In this document: positions 14,814-24,427 of the stretch, piece by piece
Layout: every line of letters begins with the position of its first letter
Numbering within the stretch: the first letter of the stretch is position 1
Source: Streptomyces sennicomposti
Lineage (GTDB): Bacteria > Actinomycetota > Actinomycetes > Streptomycetales > Streptomycetaceae
Direction of reading: 5' to 3'
Assembly (NCBI RefSeq): GCF_019890635.1
Contig: NZ_JAIOAB010000030.1
Location: forward strand, 20,481 to 84,480
DNA length: 64,000 bases
Translations under genes and position numbers: made by a program
Notes under the pieces: generated by a model
Told to the model about the DNA's origin: nothing
Database searches by the model: none
Seen by the model: only the letters and a program-made list of their open reading frames with translations

Positions 14814-16774
14814 CAGGCACCGTCCCCGATCACACGCACCCGGTGGTCGAAGGAGAACACCAGCGAGGGCCGGGACAGGTCGATACGGTCGGTCGCCTCG
14901 CCGCGCTTGCCGGTCAGCGGGTCGGCCGGGTGCAGGACCACCTGGTCGACCAGCTCCACCCCCGGCACCCGCTGGAGCACCGCGAACACCTCACCGGACT
15001 GCACCGGCCGCCCGAACGGCCAGCCGGCCCCGTCCGCACCGCCGGTGAGCGGGTCGAGGTGCCGGTACAGCGCGTCGTGCGCGTCGCGGCGCACCCGGTC
15101 GGTGTCCACACCCCGGAAGGCGTGCACGGTCGCCACCACCGTGACCCCCTGGTAGTACGGCGGCCCCACCGCCAACCGGGTGCCGATCAGGCGCCGTTCG
15201 TCCAGATGCCGGGTGATCCGGTCCAGCAGGGCGTCACCGGGCACCAGTTGCTCGAAGCGCAGCCGGCCGCCCGGGTCCGCGACCGCCTGCGGCACCACCA
15301 ACACCCGTACCGCGTACGCCCCGTGCTCGCCCTCCTCGCCCTCCAGGCAGGTGATCCGCGCCGTCTCCGGGGCGGCCCGGCGGGCCAGCTCCTCGTAGTC
15401 GCGCAGGGTCACCGCGCGCTCCTGGGCGCGCAGGGTGATCGGCGCGCGGACCTTCGCCTCCGCCACGGTCTCCCCGTCGACGCCGCCGCGCGCCGCCTCG
15501 CGGTTGACGACCTCCGAGACGTACGGGATCGAGGTGCGCAGGATCTGCACCGCGCCGCGGGCCACGTTGCCCGCGCGGCCGCCGCCGGTGCGGTAGCGGT
15601 GGGCGCGGATCGGCGCGCCCTTGGGGGCGACCGCGCCGAACTGGCGCAGCGAGCCGTCCGGTTCGCGCACCGCGGGGCCGAAGGCGATCTCGCCCGTGGT
15701 GGCGTCGAGGGTGATGTGCCGGTCGTCCGGCCCGGAGGCGGCGAAGTTCGGCACCACCCGCCAGTCCCGCCAGCCCTCGGGCTCGGCGGTCTGCAGCAGC
15801 AGCGGCGGATCGTCGCCGACCACGGGCGCGTGCGCCAGGCGCAGCCGCTGCCCCGGCAGCCCGGTGGACTCGCCGAGCGCCTCGTCGTACACCGTCTCGG
15901 CGTGCACGACGGCGGTGGTGCCGCCGACGGTGAACGCCTCGGCGGCCCGGACCGTCGGGGAGGTGGTGTAGAACGGCTGGCCGGAGTGGGGTTCGGTGAC
16001 CCGGCAGCGCAGCCAGCCCGCCTCCTGCCCGGCGTTGCGGGACAGCACGTGCCCGCCGGGGACGTGCAGGATCACCTCGCCGGGCCGGTTGAGGCCGCCC
16101 GTGCCGTCCCGGTCCACCTCGCACGGCCGCCAGCCGTCCGCCGTCCACGCCTCCCACACCAGCGGCGGCTGCCGCGGGTCCACGCCGACGCCGTCCACCC
16201 GGCTGTCCAGGTCCAGCGCGACGGCGCAGTGCGGCACCGCCGCCGACAGGCCGAACAGCATGCAGTCGCCGGGGTCGGGGGACTCGGCGAAGCACAGCAC
16301 GTCCTTGTCCTCCTCGGCCAGGTCGTGCGTGCGGTCGATCGCCGCCTCGCCCCGGTGCTGCACCAGCAGATGCCGCAACTCGCTCGGCACCACGCTCAGT
16401 TCGCGCTCGGTGGCGAAGACGACGGCCTCCTCGCTCTCGGTGCGCAGGGTGGCGACCTCGGTGCCCACCGGCACCGCCACCGGCTCCTCCTGCGGCGCCG
16501 CCAGCCAGAACGTCACGTCGGTGCGGGCCGCCGACGGCGGGAACAGCGTGATCCCGACCAGGTCCAGGAAGGCCAGATGGTTCTTCTCCGGCACCCGGTT
16601 GAGCCGGTAGACGATCTGGTCGGCCATGTGGGCGACCGTCTCGACCAGGGTGACGCCCGGGTCGGAGACGTTGTGGTCGGTCCACTCCGGCGCGCGCTGC
16701 TGGATGTAGCGCTTGGCGTCGTCGACGAACTGCTGGAAGCGGCGGTCGTCGAGGTTGGGGGAGGGCAGTGCCAT
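14813..16774 (-). CDS. cis11: CIS baseplate wedge protein, baseplate J-like (Cis11-type)
   Basis: A 653-residue putative baseplate assembly protein. The N-terminus, LDDRRFQQFVDDAKRYIQQR followed by DHNVSDPGVTLVETVAHMAD, is the classic opening of this family. The C-terminal half carries the conserved wedge core APITLRAQERAVTLRDYEELARRAAP (residues split by family convention) and a final VFAVLQRVPGVELVDQVVLHP-like strand. The protein should form the wedge ring linking the spike hub to the sheath base. It starts at ATG 16774, which overlaps the gp25-like gene's TGA. The long open frame upstream to 17251 is only overlap with that neighbour. Confidence 0.85.
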   Translation of the reverse strand: MALPSPNLDDRRFQQFVDDAKRYIQQRAPEWTDHNVSDPGVTLVETVAHMADQIVYRLNRVPEKNHLAFLDLVGITLFPPSAARTDVTFWLAAPQEEPVAVPVGTEVATLRTESEEAVVFATERELSVVPSELRHLLVQHRGEAAIDRTHDLAEEDKDVLCFAESPDPGDCMLFGLSAAVPHCAVALDLDSRVDGVGVDPRQPPLVWEAWTADGWRPCEVDRDGTGGLNRPGEVILHVPGGHVLSRNAGQEAGWLRCRVTEPHSGQPFYTTSPTVRAAEAFTVGGTTAVVHAETVYDEALGESTGLPGQRLRLAHAPVVGDDPPLLLQTAEPEGWRDWRVVPNFAASGPDDRHITLDATTGEIAFGPAVREPDGSLRQFGAVAPKGAPIRAHRYRTGGGRAGNVARGAVQILRTSIPYVSEVVNREAARGGVDGETVAEAKVRAPITLRAQERAVTLRDYEELARRAAPETARITCLEGEEGEHGAYAVRVLVVPQAVADPGGRLRFEQLVPGDALLDRITRHLDERRLIGTRLAVGPPYYQGVTVVATVHAFRGVDTDRVRRDAHDALYRHLDPLTGGADGAGWPFGRPVQSGEVFAVLQRVPGVELVDQVVLHPADPLTGKRGEATDRIDLSRPSLVFSFDHRVRVIGDGA

Positions 16775-17217
16775 CAGCGGTCGCTTTCCGGAGCCGCGGA
16801 GGGGCCGGGGCCGCCCTCGGGCTCGTCGTGGGACGGAATGACGTAGAAGGGGAAGACGAGGCTGCGCGGGTTGTTGGTGCCGCGGATCGAGTAGCGCACG
16901 TCGATGTAGAGGACGCTGCGGTCGCCGCCCGCCGTCACCTCCACGTCGTCCACCTCGATGCGCGGCTCCCAGCGGTCCAGGCTGGCGTGCACCTCGTGCT
17001 GGATACGGCCCGCGGTCTGCTCGTTGACCGGGGCGAAGACCAGGTCGTGGATGGCGCAGCCGAAGTCGGGCCGCATCGGCCGCTCGCCCGGCGCCGTGGA
17101 CAGCACCAGCCGGATCGCCTCCTCGATCTCCCGCTCCCCGCTGACCAGCGCGATCCCGCCGGTCGGCCCGATCCGCAACGGGAACGACCACCCGGACCCG
17201 ACGAACTGCTCGGCCAT
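16774..17217 (-). CDS. cis9: CIS baseplate protein, gp25/GPW-like (Cis9)
   Basis: A 147-residue member of the GPW/gp25 family, with the signature segments LRIGPTGGIALVSGEREIEEAIRLVLSTAPGERPMRPDFGC and AGRIQHEVHASLDRWEPRIEVDDVEV. In T4 and in R-type pyocin relatives this protein nucleates sheath assembly at the baseplate. Start at ATG 17217 gives the standard family length; an ATG at 17256 would add 13 unrelated residues. It is ATGA-coupled to the baseplate J-like gene downstream and lies 61 bases after the spike gene. Confidence 0.87.
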   Translation of the reverse strand: MAEQFVGSGWSFPLRIGPTGGIALVSGEREIEEAIRLVLSTAPGERPMRPDFGCAIHDLVFAPVNEQTAGRIQHEVHASLDRWEPRIEVDDVEVTAGGDRSVLYIDVRYSIRGTNNPRSLVFPFYVIPSHDEPEGGPGPSAAPESDR

Positions 17218-17278
17218 CAGCGCCCCACCCGCCTTCCACGGACCCGGCCACGACAACTACTGCTGGAAAAAGGCTGGT

Positions 17279-19186
17279 TCACGGGATCACCATCGGCACC
17301 GGGATGGTGGTCACCCCGAACACGGGCGAGGCGACCAGCGTCGTCGGCGCCTTGATCGTCGTGTTGACGGCCGAGGTGATCTGCACCGTGCCCCCGCCGG
17401 TCACGTTGGCGATGCCGCCCGCCGTCAGGTTCAGCGCGCCCACGGTGTTCACACCTATCTCGCCCGCCGCCCGCACGTTCACCATGCTCGCGCTCTGGAT
17501 GTTCAGCGGGCCGCCGCTCTTGAGGGTCAGGCTGCGCGCGGCGGTCAGCGAGAGATCGCCGCCCGCCTCCACCGACACCGACCGGGTGCCCTTGATCGTC
17601 ACCGAGCCCTTGCTGTCCACCACGATCTCGGTGTTCGTCCGGTCCAGGCTGATCGTCAGCCGCTTGTCCCCGGACACCAGCCGCACACCCTGCTTGCGGC
17701 CCCCGGTCTTCTGGCTGAGCAGGTCCATGCGGTTGCCGTCCCGGTCGGAGACGGTGTGCCGGCTCGCCTTCTTGCGCACGGTGTCGTGCAACGGCACGTC
17801 ACTGACCACCGTCGGCTTGTCCCGGCCGTTGTACAGCCCGCCGATGACGAACGGATGGTCCAGCGCGCCCCGGTCGAAGGCGACCAGCACCTCGTCGTTG
17901 ACGTCCAGCGGGAAGATCCCGCCCCCGTCCAGGCCGCCCAGCTGCACGGTCCGCGTCCAGTCGCTGACATACGTGTCGTCCAGCCACGGGAACTGCAACC
18001 GCACCCGGCCCTGCTTCAGCGGATCGTTCACGTCCGTCACCAGCGCGTTGGCCACACTCGGCAGCCGCGGCGCGGTGTCCGAACCGCCCGAGGCCAGCCC
18101 GTACAGCGAGCGCCACTGCCGCCCGCTGACCGTCACCCACACCTCGTAGTGCTTGCCGTCGCCGAACACGTGCCGCACCGACGTCACCGTGTACTTGCCC
18201 TCGAACGGCACGCCGACATCCGCCAGCGCCACCGGAACTCCCGGCCGCAGCAGGGGATTTCCCCGCGCCACGACCTCCAGCTCGCCGAACGAGCCGGTCA
18301 CGTCGTCGGCGAGCGCGTCGGCCGCGAACTTCACCTCGTTCTGCTTGTCGTAGGGCGTGCCCGTCTCCACCAGCTTCGCCGCCCCGAACTTCCCGGCCGC
18401 CGCGCCCGGCGTGGTGCCGATGGTGATGCCCGGGTTGGCGGTGGCCGGCGCGGTCGCCGTCAGCTTCTTCTTCGTCGTCACGTCCCAGCCGCGTGCCTCG
18501 ACCTTCCCCACCTGGTCGGAGGCGGTGACCGCGGCCCGCAGCCGCAGGATGTCGTGCCCGGCCTGGAGCACGAACGGGCTCTTCTCGCCGTCGGTGCTCG
18601 GCGAGGGCGCCCCGGAGGCCGACTTCGGCTTCACGAACTGGAACTTGCCCTTCGCGTCCACCGACATGACCATCTCGTTCTCGTCGGCCAGCCGCGCCAG
18701 GAAGTCCCAGTCGGTCACATTGGACTGGCTGATGAACTCGTACACCGTCCGCGTCGACTCGATCTTCCCGACCGGCACCCCGTCCTGCGCGGCCAGCTTG
18801 CGCGCGATGTCGGACGCGCTCTGGTTGCGGTACGCCGCCACCCGCCGCCGGCGCAGCAGCCGGTGCCCGAGGTCGTAGCCGCGGACGACGGTGAAGCTGC
18901 CCGTGCCGTCGTAGTCGGCCTCCAGGCCCGTGACCTCGCCGGTCAGCAGCGGATCGCCGGACCCGTCGCCGTCGGCCACCGGCGCCAGCACCACCTTGGT
19001 CCCGAACGTGATGCCCAACTCGCCCAGCAGCAGTCGGTAGGGGTCGCGGAAGGTCAGCCGGAACGCCGCCGGCACCCCGACCCCCTGGTCGACATAGCTG
19101 TCCACCAGATCGGAGGCGTACTCGGGCGGCAGCTTGGCGCCCCCGATCCGCACATCGATGACATTGGAGAACGCGGACTGCACCAT
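17279..19186 (-). CDS. cis8: CIS spike protein, VgrG-like (Cis8)
   Basis: A 635-residue VgrG/gpD-type spike. The N-terminal two thirds correspond to the gp27-like hub (LTFRDPYRLLLGELGITFGTKV; VYEFISQSNVTDWDFLARLADENEMVM). The gp5 OB-fold follows (ALVTDVNDPLKQGRVRLQFPWLDD and LDVNDEVLVAFDRGALDHPFVIGGLYNG). The C-terminus is a run of short hydrophobic beta repeats (VTIKG, VSVEAGG, LTLKSGG, VNVRAAGEIGV), consistent with a triple-stranded beta spike. No extra enzymatic domain is attached, so it is not an evolved effector-spike. It starts at ATG 19186, overlapping the LysM-protein stop. Confidence 0.9.
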   Translation of the reverse strand: MVQSAFSNVIDVRIGGAKLPPEYASDLVDSYVDQGVGVPAAFRLTFRDPYRLLLGELGITFGTKVVLAPVADGDGSGDPLLTGEVTGLEADYDGTGSFTVVRGYDLGHRLLRRRRVAAYRNQSASDIARKLAAQDGVPVGKIESTRTVYEFISQSNVTDWDFLARLADENEMVMSVDAKGKFQFVKPKSASGAPSPSTDGEKSPFVLQAGHDILRLRAAVTASDQVGKVEARGWDVTTKKKLTATAPATANPGITIGTTPGAAAGKFGAAKLVETGTPYDKQNEVKFAADALADDVTGSFGELEVVARGNPLLRPGVPVALADVGVPFEGKYTVTSVRHVFGDGKHYEVWVTVSGRQWRSLYGLASGGSDTAPRLPSVANALVTDVNDPLKQGRVRLQFPWLDDTYVSDWTRTVQLGGLDGGGIFPLDVNDEVLVAFDRGALDHPFVIGGLYNGRDKPTVVSDVPLHDTVRKKASRHTVSDRDGNRMDLLSQKTGGRKQGVRLVSGDKRLTISLDRTNTEIVVDSKGSVTIKGTRSVSVEAGGDLSLTAARSLTLKSGGPLNIQSASMVNVRAAGEIGVNTVGALNLTAGGIANVTGGGTVQITSAVNTTIKAPTTLVASPVFGVTTIPVPMVIP

Positions 19187-19911
19187 CAGCCACGCACCTC
19201 CTCGGCGGCCGGCATGATCAGCTCGGTGCCGGTCCGCAGCGACTGCGGGTCGTCGATGCCGTTGACCTCGGCGATGGCCCGCCAGGCGGCCGCGTTGCCG
19301 TACTCCCGCCAGGCCAGCGACTGCAGCGAGTCGCCCGCCACCACCCGGTGCACCCGCTGCGCGGTCAGCGCGCCCGACGTCGGGTTCTGCCCCTTGGTCC
19401 GGCTCGGGATCTCGTGCAACTGCATCCGGCAGGTCGCCCGGATCGGCACGCCCGTCGTCCCGAACAGCGTGTAACTGGCCTCCACCGAGCTGACGTACGC
19501 CGTGAAGCGCGCCGTGGAGAACGAACCCCACTGGAAGACCACCCACGGCGGCGACGGCTGCTTGGCCGCGATGCTCTGCGCCGTCACCTCGCAGCAGGCG
19601 AGCAGCGACTCCACCTTCTTCAGCACGGAGTTGCTCGTCGGATCGTCGGAGGAGTCCAGGAAGACCTCCAGGCTCATCTCACGCGGCTCCGCGCCCATGA
19701 ACTCCGGGAGCGGGCCCTTGCGTTCGATCTGGGCCGGGGTGACCTTCCAGTTGGCGCGGCGGGTCATCGACAACTGCGCCGGGTTGAAGTCGAAGCCGAA
19801 CGTCTTGATGATCCCGCCGGGCGTCCTGCTCTTGCCCTTGGGCGGCTGATGGATCGCGAGCGTGGCCCGCACCAGGCTCTTGCCCGCACCGCCCCTGCTG
19901 CCTTTCGCCAT
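19186..19911 (-). CDS. cis7: CIS hub protein with LysM domain (Cis7)
   Basis: A 241-residue protein found between tube and spike genes in CIS clusters. The N-terminal part, IIKTFGFDFNPAQLSMTRRANWK through FMGAEPREMSLEVFLDSSDD, is the conserved tube-to-hub adaptor region. Residues about 188-235 form a LysM domain (HRVVAGDSLQSLAWREYGNAAAWRAIAEVNG), as in T4 gp53-like proteins. It should cap the tube at the baseplate and hold the spike. Start is ATG 19911, 41 bases after the second tube gene. Confidence 0.87.
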   Translation of the reverse strand: MAKGSRGGAGKSLVRATLAIHQPPKGKSRTPGGIIKTFGFDFNPAQLSMTRRANWKVTPAQIERKGPLPEFMGAEPREMSLEVFLDSSDDPTSNSVLKKVESLLACCEVTAQSIAAKQPSPPWVVFQWGSFSTARFTAYVSSVEASYTLFGTTGVPIRATCRMQLHEIPSRTKGQNPTSGALTAQRVHRVVAGDSLQSLAWREYGNAAAWRAIAEVNGIDDPQSLRTGTELIMPAAEEVRG

Positions 19912-19952
19912 GTCTCCGTATCCCCTCAGTCCGCTCCGTCAGCTCCGTCAGC

Positions 19953-20375
19953 TCAGTCCGTGAACCCGTGGTGGGCGATCTCCAGCACCTCGGTCGCCAC
20001 GGCCGGGCTCGCGGGGTCGAGCGTGGGGCCCGTCCAGCTCACCGGCAGCACGTCGATCAGCCCCCAGCGCGCCACCTCCGAGCCGTCCGCGCGCAGCGCC
20101 GCGATCTGCGCGGTGGGCCGCTTGATGCCGGTCTGCACGGACGAGATCCACTTGGCGACCTTGGCGGTGTCGGGGGTGAGCGGGCGGGTCAGCCGGATCG
20201 TGGAGAAGGTCACACGTGTCGGCAGATGCCAGACGAAGCCGTTGTTGCCGCCCTCCTGGCGGTGCTCGACCTCCACCTGGGACGACAGGCCCTCGCAGCC
20301 GTTGAAGTAGCCGAGGCTCTCGCCGTCGATGCTGAGGGTGAACCAGATGGTGGAGCCCGGGTCCTGGCGGGACAT
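19953..20375 (-). CDS. cis1b: CIS inner tube protein, second copy (Cis1b)
   Basis: A 140-residue tube protein of the T4 gp19-like family (STIWFTLSIDGESLGYFNGCEGLSSQVEVEHRQEGG, ending in VATEVLEIAHHGF). It differs clearly from the other tube gene at 24921. CIS clusters usually carry two or three tube paralogues, with the minor one thought to start the tube next to the hub. Its position next to the LysM hub gene, apart from the main sheath/tube pair, fits that starter role. Confidence 0.85.
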   Translation of the reverse strand: MSRQDPGSTIWFTLSIDGESLGYFNGCEGLSSQVEVEHRQEGGNNGFVWHLPTRVTFSTIRLTRPLTPDTAKVAKWISSVQTGIKRPTAQIAALRADGSEVARWGLIDVLPVSWTGPTLDPASPAVATEVLEIAHHGFTD

Positions 20376-20512
20376 CGAGGAAGGGCCTTTCTTTCGGCCG
20401 CCGTCGTTCCTGGTGGGTGCGGGCGGTGGGCGGTTCGGTGTGGGTGCGGTGTGCCGTGTTCGGTGCGTGATGCGTGGTACGTGGCGTGCGGTGGTCGCGG
20501 GCCGGCGGGTGC

Positions 20513-23500
20513 TTAGCGGCGTGGATCGCGGAGCTTGCCGATCCGCTCGCGGTCCAGGCGCAGTTCGGTGCGGATCAGCCGGGTGACGCGGCCGATGATC
20601 CGGTGCACCAGCTCGTCGAGCTGGAAGTCGGTCAACTCCCTCGGGTCGAAACCGCCCGGGGGGATCTCCGCGTACTCGGGAGGCGCGCTCGCGGATGAGG
20701 GCGCGGGCGTTCCGGGGGGCGGAGGCGTGGTCGTGCCGGAAGCCCGGGGCGGCGGGGGTGGTGGGGGCGTGGTGGTGTGCGCGGTGGCCGTGTGGGTGGG
20801 CGGCGGTGCGGCCGGGGGGTGGTGCGGTGCGGGTTTGTCGAGTTTCGGGGCGCGCTGGACCACGGGAAGCGGTGCGGGCTGTTGCGCGGGGAGCGGCGTG
20901 GGGGTGGGTGTGTGCGGTACGGGCGGCGGGGTGGGGGAGGTGAGGCGGGCCACAGGGAGCGGGGCGAGGGGGGCGGTCGGAGGCGGAGTTGCCGGGGCGG
21001 CCGCCGTTCGTTGCACGGCGACGGGAGTGGACGCCCGGGGGAGGGCGGGGGCCGCCGGGGTGACGAGAGGGGCGACATCGGCCGGGACCGTGGGCAGCGG
21101 CGCACCGAGGGGGGAACGACGCCGGGCGGGAGCGGCGGCTTCGGGAGCGGCCTTGCGCTGAACGGGCAGCGGGGGTGCGTCGGCGGGTGCGGTGGGGGGC
21201 ACGGCAGATGAAGTCGGCTGCGGGGCAGGGGCGTTCGGTACGGGGGTGCCGTGGCCGATCGACGGGGCGGCCGGGGCGGGAGCGGTGGGGCGCGTGGGCC
21301 GGGGGGCGGACTCCGGGGTGTGCGCTGTGCTGCGTTGGATCGACTGGCCCGGCTGGCCCGACTGGATTGGCTGGATCGGCTGACGCTGCGAAGGCGTTTC
21401 CGGAGTGACGTGCGGTGCGCTCGGGGAGGACGCCGACGAGGTGGGCTGTGTCGCCGGGCGGGGGGACTCTGAATCGCCCGGCGAAGGCTGCGGGGTGGGT
21501 CGTTCCGATGCCGCACGGACCGCCGGGGCGGTCGTCCGCTGGACGGGAGGGCCGGGCCGGCCGGACGCGTCCGGACCGGTGGCTTGTGCGGTCGGCTGGG
21601 GTTGCGGAGCGGCTGGTGCGGTCGGCCGGGGTTGCGGGGTAGCCGGGGTGATCGTTTGCGGCTGTGGGGCGGCCGGTGCCGTGGGCCGCGCGGACACCGG
21701 CGCGCCGAGCCCGAGACGCGGTGCGGGACGGTCGGCGCTGCGCTGGACGACCGGTGCGGCGGCGGGCGCGGGGCCGCTCGCGGGGGCCGCCGGGCGCGGG
21801 GCGGCGACCGCGGGGGTGGCGGTCGGCCGGAGGGATTCGGCGGTCGGAGCGGCCGAGGGCCTGGACTGCTCGGAGGCGGCGGGGGCCGCCGGACGCGCCA
21901 CAGGTGCGGTGGTCGCAGGGCCGGTCACCGGTCGCTGTCCGGCGGTGAGGTCCGCCTGCGTCCGCTGTACGGGGAGATCGGCACCCGGCGTGGGCGCGGC
22001 CTGCGGCGAGGGGGCCGTCCGGGCCGGGCTCACCGGAGCGACAGCGGGCGTGGCCGGGGGAGCGGCCGGGGCCGGTGCGGTGCCGGACTTCGCCCGCTGT
22101 ACGGGTGCGTCCGCAGCGGAAGTCTTCGGAGGGCGGGCCGAGTCGACCGTACGGGAAGGGTTCGTGGGAGCGGCCGGGGCGGGCGCGGACGGCGCCGTAC
22201 CGGAAGGGGTGGCCGTGGGCCGGGCCGAGGCGCCGGACTCGGGGGCCGGGCCCGACGGAGTCGTACGGCCGCTCTCGCCCGCCGCCCGACGCTGTACGAC
22301 GGGCCGGGACCCTTCGGCCTCCACACCCCTACTCGCGGCGGCGGGCGAACTCCCGGCACTCGACGCTCCCGAACGCCGGGGCGCGGAGCCCGCCGAACTG
22401 TCCGACGCACCCCCGCTCCGCCGCTCGGACGCCCCGGAGACTGGACCGGCACCCGAGCGCCGTACGGCACCGAGCGCGCCCTCGCCCGCCACGCGCCCGG
22501 AGGCGGGCGGCGTGGCCGCAGGCAGGAGCGGAGGCTCGGCGGAGGCCACCGAGCCGGACGACGGCGGCGGGACACTGTCCCCACCCACCGAACCCTCCGC
22601 ACCCGCAGGGCCTACCGCACCCGCAGGACCTGCCGACCCCACCGACCTCTGGACGGACGGCACCGGACCGGCGCTCTCGCCTCCGGCGGACGCCGACTGC
22701 GCCTTCGGCCCACCGGGCGACAGCTCGGCCCGCTGCACCGCAGGCACGGCGCGGCCGTCGCTCTTCGCGGCGGGCGCGGGTGAACCACCCTCCGTGTCAC
22801 CGGAGTTACGCGCGCTCGCCGTCCCGGGCGCGGCGGCGGCCGGGGACGCGGCCATACGCCGGGACACGGGAAGCACCCGGCCGTGCGTCCGAGTGAGCGA
22901 TGCCGGAGGAGCCGCAGCCGCCGTTCCCGTGCGGACGGGGCTCACGCGCAGCCCGGAGGAGGGAGGGGTCGGCCGGACCGGCCAGGCGGCCGGCCCCTGA
23001 GACGACACCACCGGTACGACGGGCACGCCCGCCGCCGGGCTCGCCCCCGCAGGAGCCCCCGCAGCGGAAGCCCCCGCACCGGCAGCCGCACCCGAGCCGG
23101 CGGCCGAGGCAGCCGCCGACGGCACACCCGCCCCCACCGAGGACGAACCGCCCGACGACGAACTCACCGAAGACGAACCCACCGCAGCAGAGCCGGACGC
23201 ACCGGAACGAGCGGACCCGCCACCCGCACCGACCGAGGCAGCCGCCCCACCGCCGGACGCGTCCGAGGCCGCCCTGGCGACGACACCCCCAGGACCAGCG
23301 GTGTCAACGGACCTGGCGACACCCCCGGAGGCAGAGGCGCCCGCCGTCCCGCCACCCGGAGCCGCACCTGCGGATGACCCGGCCGCAGCCGAAGGCCGGA
23401 CAGCCCCCGCCGCGACCACCGGACGGACCACCCCGCCGGTCGCCCGCGTGAGGGATGCTCCCGAACCTCCGGACGGCCGTACGGCCCCACCTCCGCCCGA

Positions 23501-24265
23501 CGGCGTACCCGACGCCGACGACACGGACGTACCCACCACGGGCGACACGGACATACCCGACGCCGATGTACCCGACGCCGACGTACCCGCCACGGGCGAC
23601 ACAGACGTACCGGCCACGGGCGACGCGGAAGTACTCACCCCCGGCGACGCGGACGTGCGCACCCCCGCCCCCGGCGTTCCCGACGCCGCGACTCCCCGAG
23701 GCGGAAGCCACCGCAGCGGCACGGCCGGCGCCCGCTGCACCACAGGACCCTGGCCAGCGGCGGACGGCAGCGATGCCGACGGCAGTGCCGCCGCCGGCTG
23801 TTCCAGCCCCGTCACCGGACGGCCCGGCAACGGCTGCTGTGCCGTGCCGCCGCCGAGCAGCGCGCTGGAGCGGCCGTCCAGGACGGCGTGCGAGGCCGTG
23901 CCCATGAAGGCCGGGTTCTGCCAGGTGGGCAGCCGTCCGCCGAACCCGCGGTCGGCGACCCCGGCCGGGCTCGGGGCGAGCGCCCGCTGGATCGGCGGCA
24001 GCGCGGACCAGGCCGCGGGCGCCACCGCACGGCCACCACCCGCCGCCACCTCCCCGCCGGAAGACCCCGCCCCCGAGGACGACACCTCACCACCGGAAGA
24101 AACCGCCCCCGCGGACGACACCTCACCGCCGGAAGACACCGGCCCCTCACCGCCACCGGAGGACACCGACCCCGAAGACACCTCAGCACCCCCGGAGGAC
24201 ACCGCCCCCGGGGACACCTCACCCCCGTCGTCCGCCCGTCCGCGGAACCGGTCCAGGAACCCCAC
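20513..24265 (-). CDS. Giant low-complexity CIS protein with recurring VQR motifs; tape-measure candidate
   Basis: A 1250-residue protein made almost entirely of Ala, Pro, Ser, Thr and Gly. It starts MGFLDRFRGRADD, followed by SSGGEVSS-type repeats. At the C-terminus is a short ordered-looking helix region (ELTDFQLDELVHRIIGRVTRLIRTELRLDRERIGKLRD). Between them a VQR or IQR tripeptide recurs about 13 times, usually preceded by Pro or Val. Position and size suggest a tape-measure protein: it lies between the small chaperone-like genes and the hub/tube genes, and it is the longest gene in the operon. However the proline content argues against the usual helical tape. A cargo-carrying or intrinsically disordered filling protein is the alternative. 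GTG 24265 follows the previous stop by 3 bases. Confidence 0.7.
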   Translation of the reverse strand: MGFLDRFRGRADDGGEVSPGAVSSGGAEVSSGSVSSGGGEGPVSSGGEVSSAGAVSSGGEVSSSGAGSSGGEVAAGGGRAVAPAAWSALPPIQRALAPSPAGVADRGFGGRLPTWQNPAFMGTASHAVLDGRSSALLGGGTAQQPLPGRPVTGLEQPAAALPSASLPSAAGQGPVVQRAPAVPLRWLPPRGVAASGTPGAGVRTSASPGVSTSASPVAGTSVSPVAGTSASGTSASGMSVSPVVGTSVSSASGTPSGGGGAVRPSGGSGASLTRATGGVVRPVVAAGAVRPSAAAGSSAGAAPGGGTAGASASGGVARSVDTAGPGGVVARAASDASGGGAAASVGAGGGSARSGASGSAAVGSSSVSSSSGGSSSVGAGVPSAAASAAGSGAAAGAGASAAGAPAGASPAAGVPVVPVVSSQGPAAWPVRPTPPSSGLRVSPVRTGTAAAAPPASLTRTHGRVLPVSRRMAASPAAAAPGTASARNSGDTEGGSPAPAAKSDGRAVPAVQRAELSPGGPKAQSASAGGESAGPVPSVQRSVGSAGPAGAVGPAGAEGSVGGDSVPPPSSGSVASAEPPLLPAATPPASGRVAGEGALGAVRRSGAGPVSGASERRSGGASDSSAGSAPRRSGASSAGSSPAAASRGVEAEGSRPVVQRRAAGESGRTTPSGPAPESGASARPTATPSGTAPSAPAPAAPTNPSRTVDSARPPKTSAADAPVQRAKSGTAPAPAAPPATPAVAPVSPARTAPSPQAAPTPGADLPVQRTQADLTAGQRPVTGPATTAPVARPAAPAASEQSRPSAAPTAESLRPTATPAVAAPRPAAPASGPAPAAAPVVQRSADRPAPRLGLGAPVSARPTAPAAPQPQTITPATPQPRPTAPAAPQPQPTAQATGPDASGRPGPPVQRTTAPAVRAASERPTPQPSPGDSESPRPATQPTSSASSPSAPHVTPETPSQRQPIQPIQSGQPGQSIQRSTAHTPESAPRPTRPTAPAPAAPSIGHGTPVPNAPAPQPTSSAVPPTAPADAPPLPVQRKAAPEAAAPARRRSPLGAPLPTVPADVAPLVTPAAPALPRASTPVAVQRTAAAPATPPPTAPLAPLPVARLTSPTPPPVPHTPTPTPLPAQQPAPLPVVQRAPKLDKPAPHHPPAAPPPTHTATAHTTTPPPPPPPRASGTTTPPPPGTPAPSSASAPPEYAEIPPGGFDPRELTDFQLDELVHRIIGRVTRLIRTELRLDRERIGKLRDPRR

Positions 24266-24268
24266 CGC

Positions 24269-24427
24269 TCAGCCCTCCGCCCCGGCGCGCGTCACCAGGG
24301 ACGCGATCTCGCCCGTGTAGCGGCGGCGGTCATGGTGTTCCAGGTCCAGGATCTCGTCCATGCTCCAGTGGAAGTGGTAGGCCACGTACGCGATCTCCTC
24401 GTGCAGCCGGTCGGTCGCGTACGTCAC
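24269..24427 (-). CDS. Small conserved CIS protein (DUF6760-like)
   Basis: A 52-residue acidic protein, TYATDRLHEEIAYVAYHF followed by HWSMDEILDLEHHDRRRY. I recognise this as the small conserved protein found next to tube and tape genes in actinobacterial injection systems (DUF6760 as I recall). Start is GTG 24427, which overlaps the TGA of the zinc-motif protein upstream. The pair before a putative tape gene resembles the position of tail-assembly chaperones in phages, which is inference from position only. Confidence 0.75.
   Translation of the reverse strand: MTYATDRLHEEIAYVAYHFHWSMDEILDLEHHDRRRYTGEIASLVTRAGAEG

Noticed and set aside
17279..19186. Type VI secretion from the VgrG-like spike
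   Set aside because: No TssJLM membrane complex, TssK or ClpV-like gene is present. The cluster has CIS-type sheath, LysM hub and DUF4255 genes instead.
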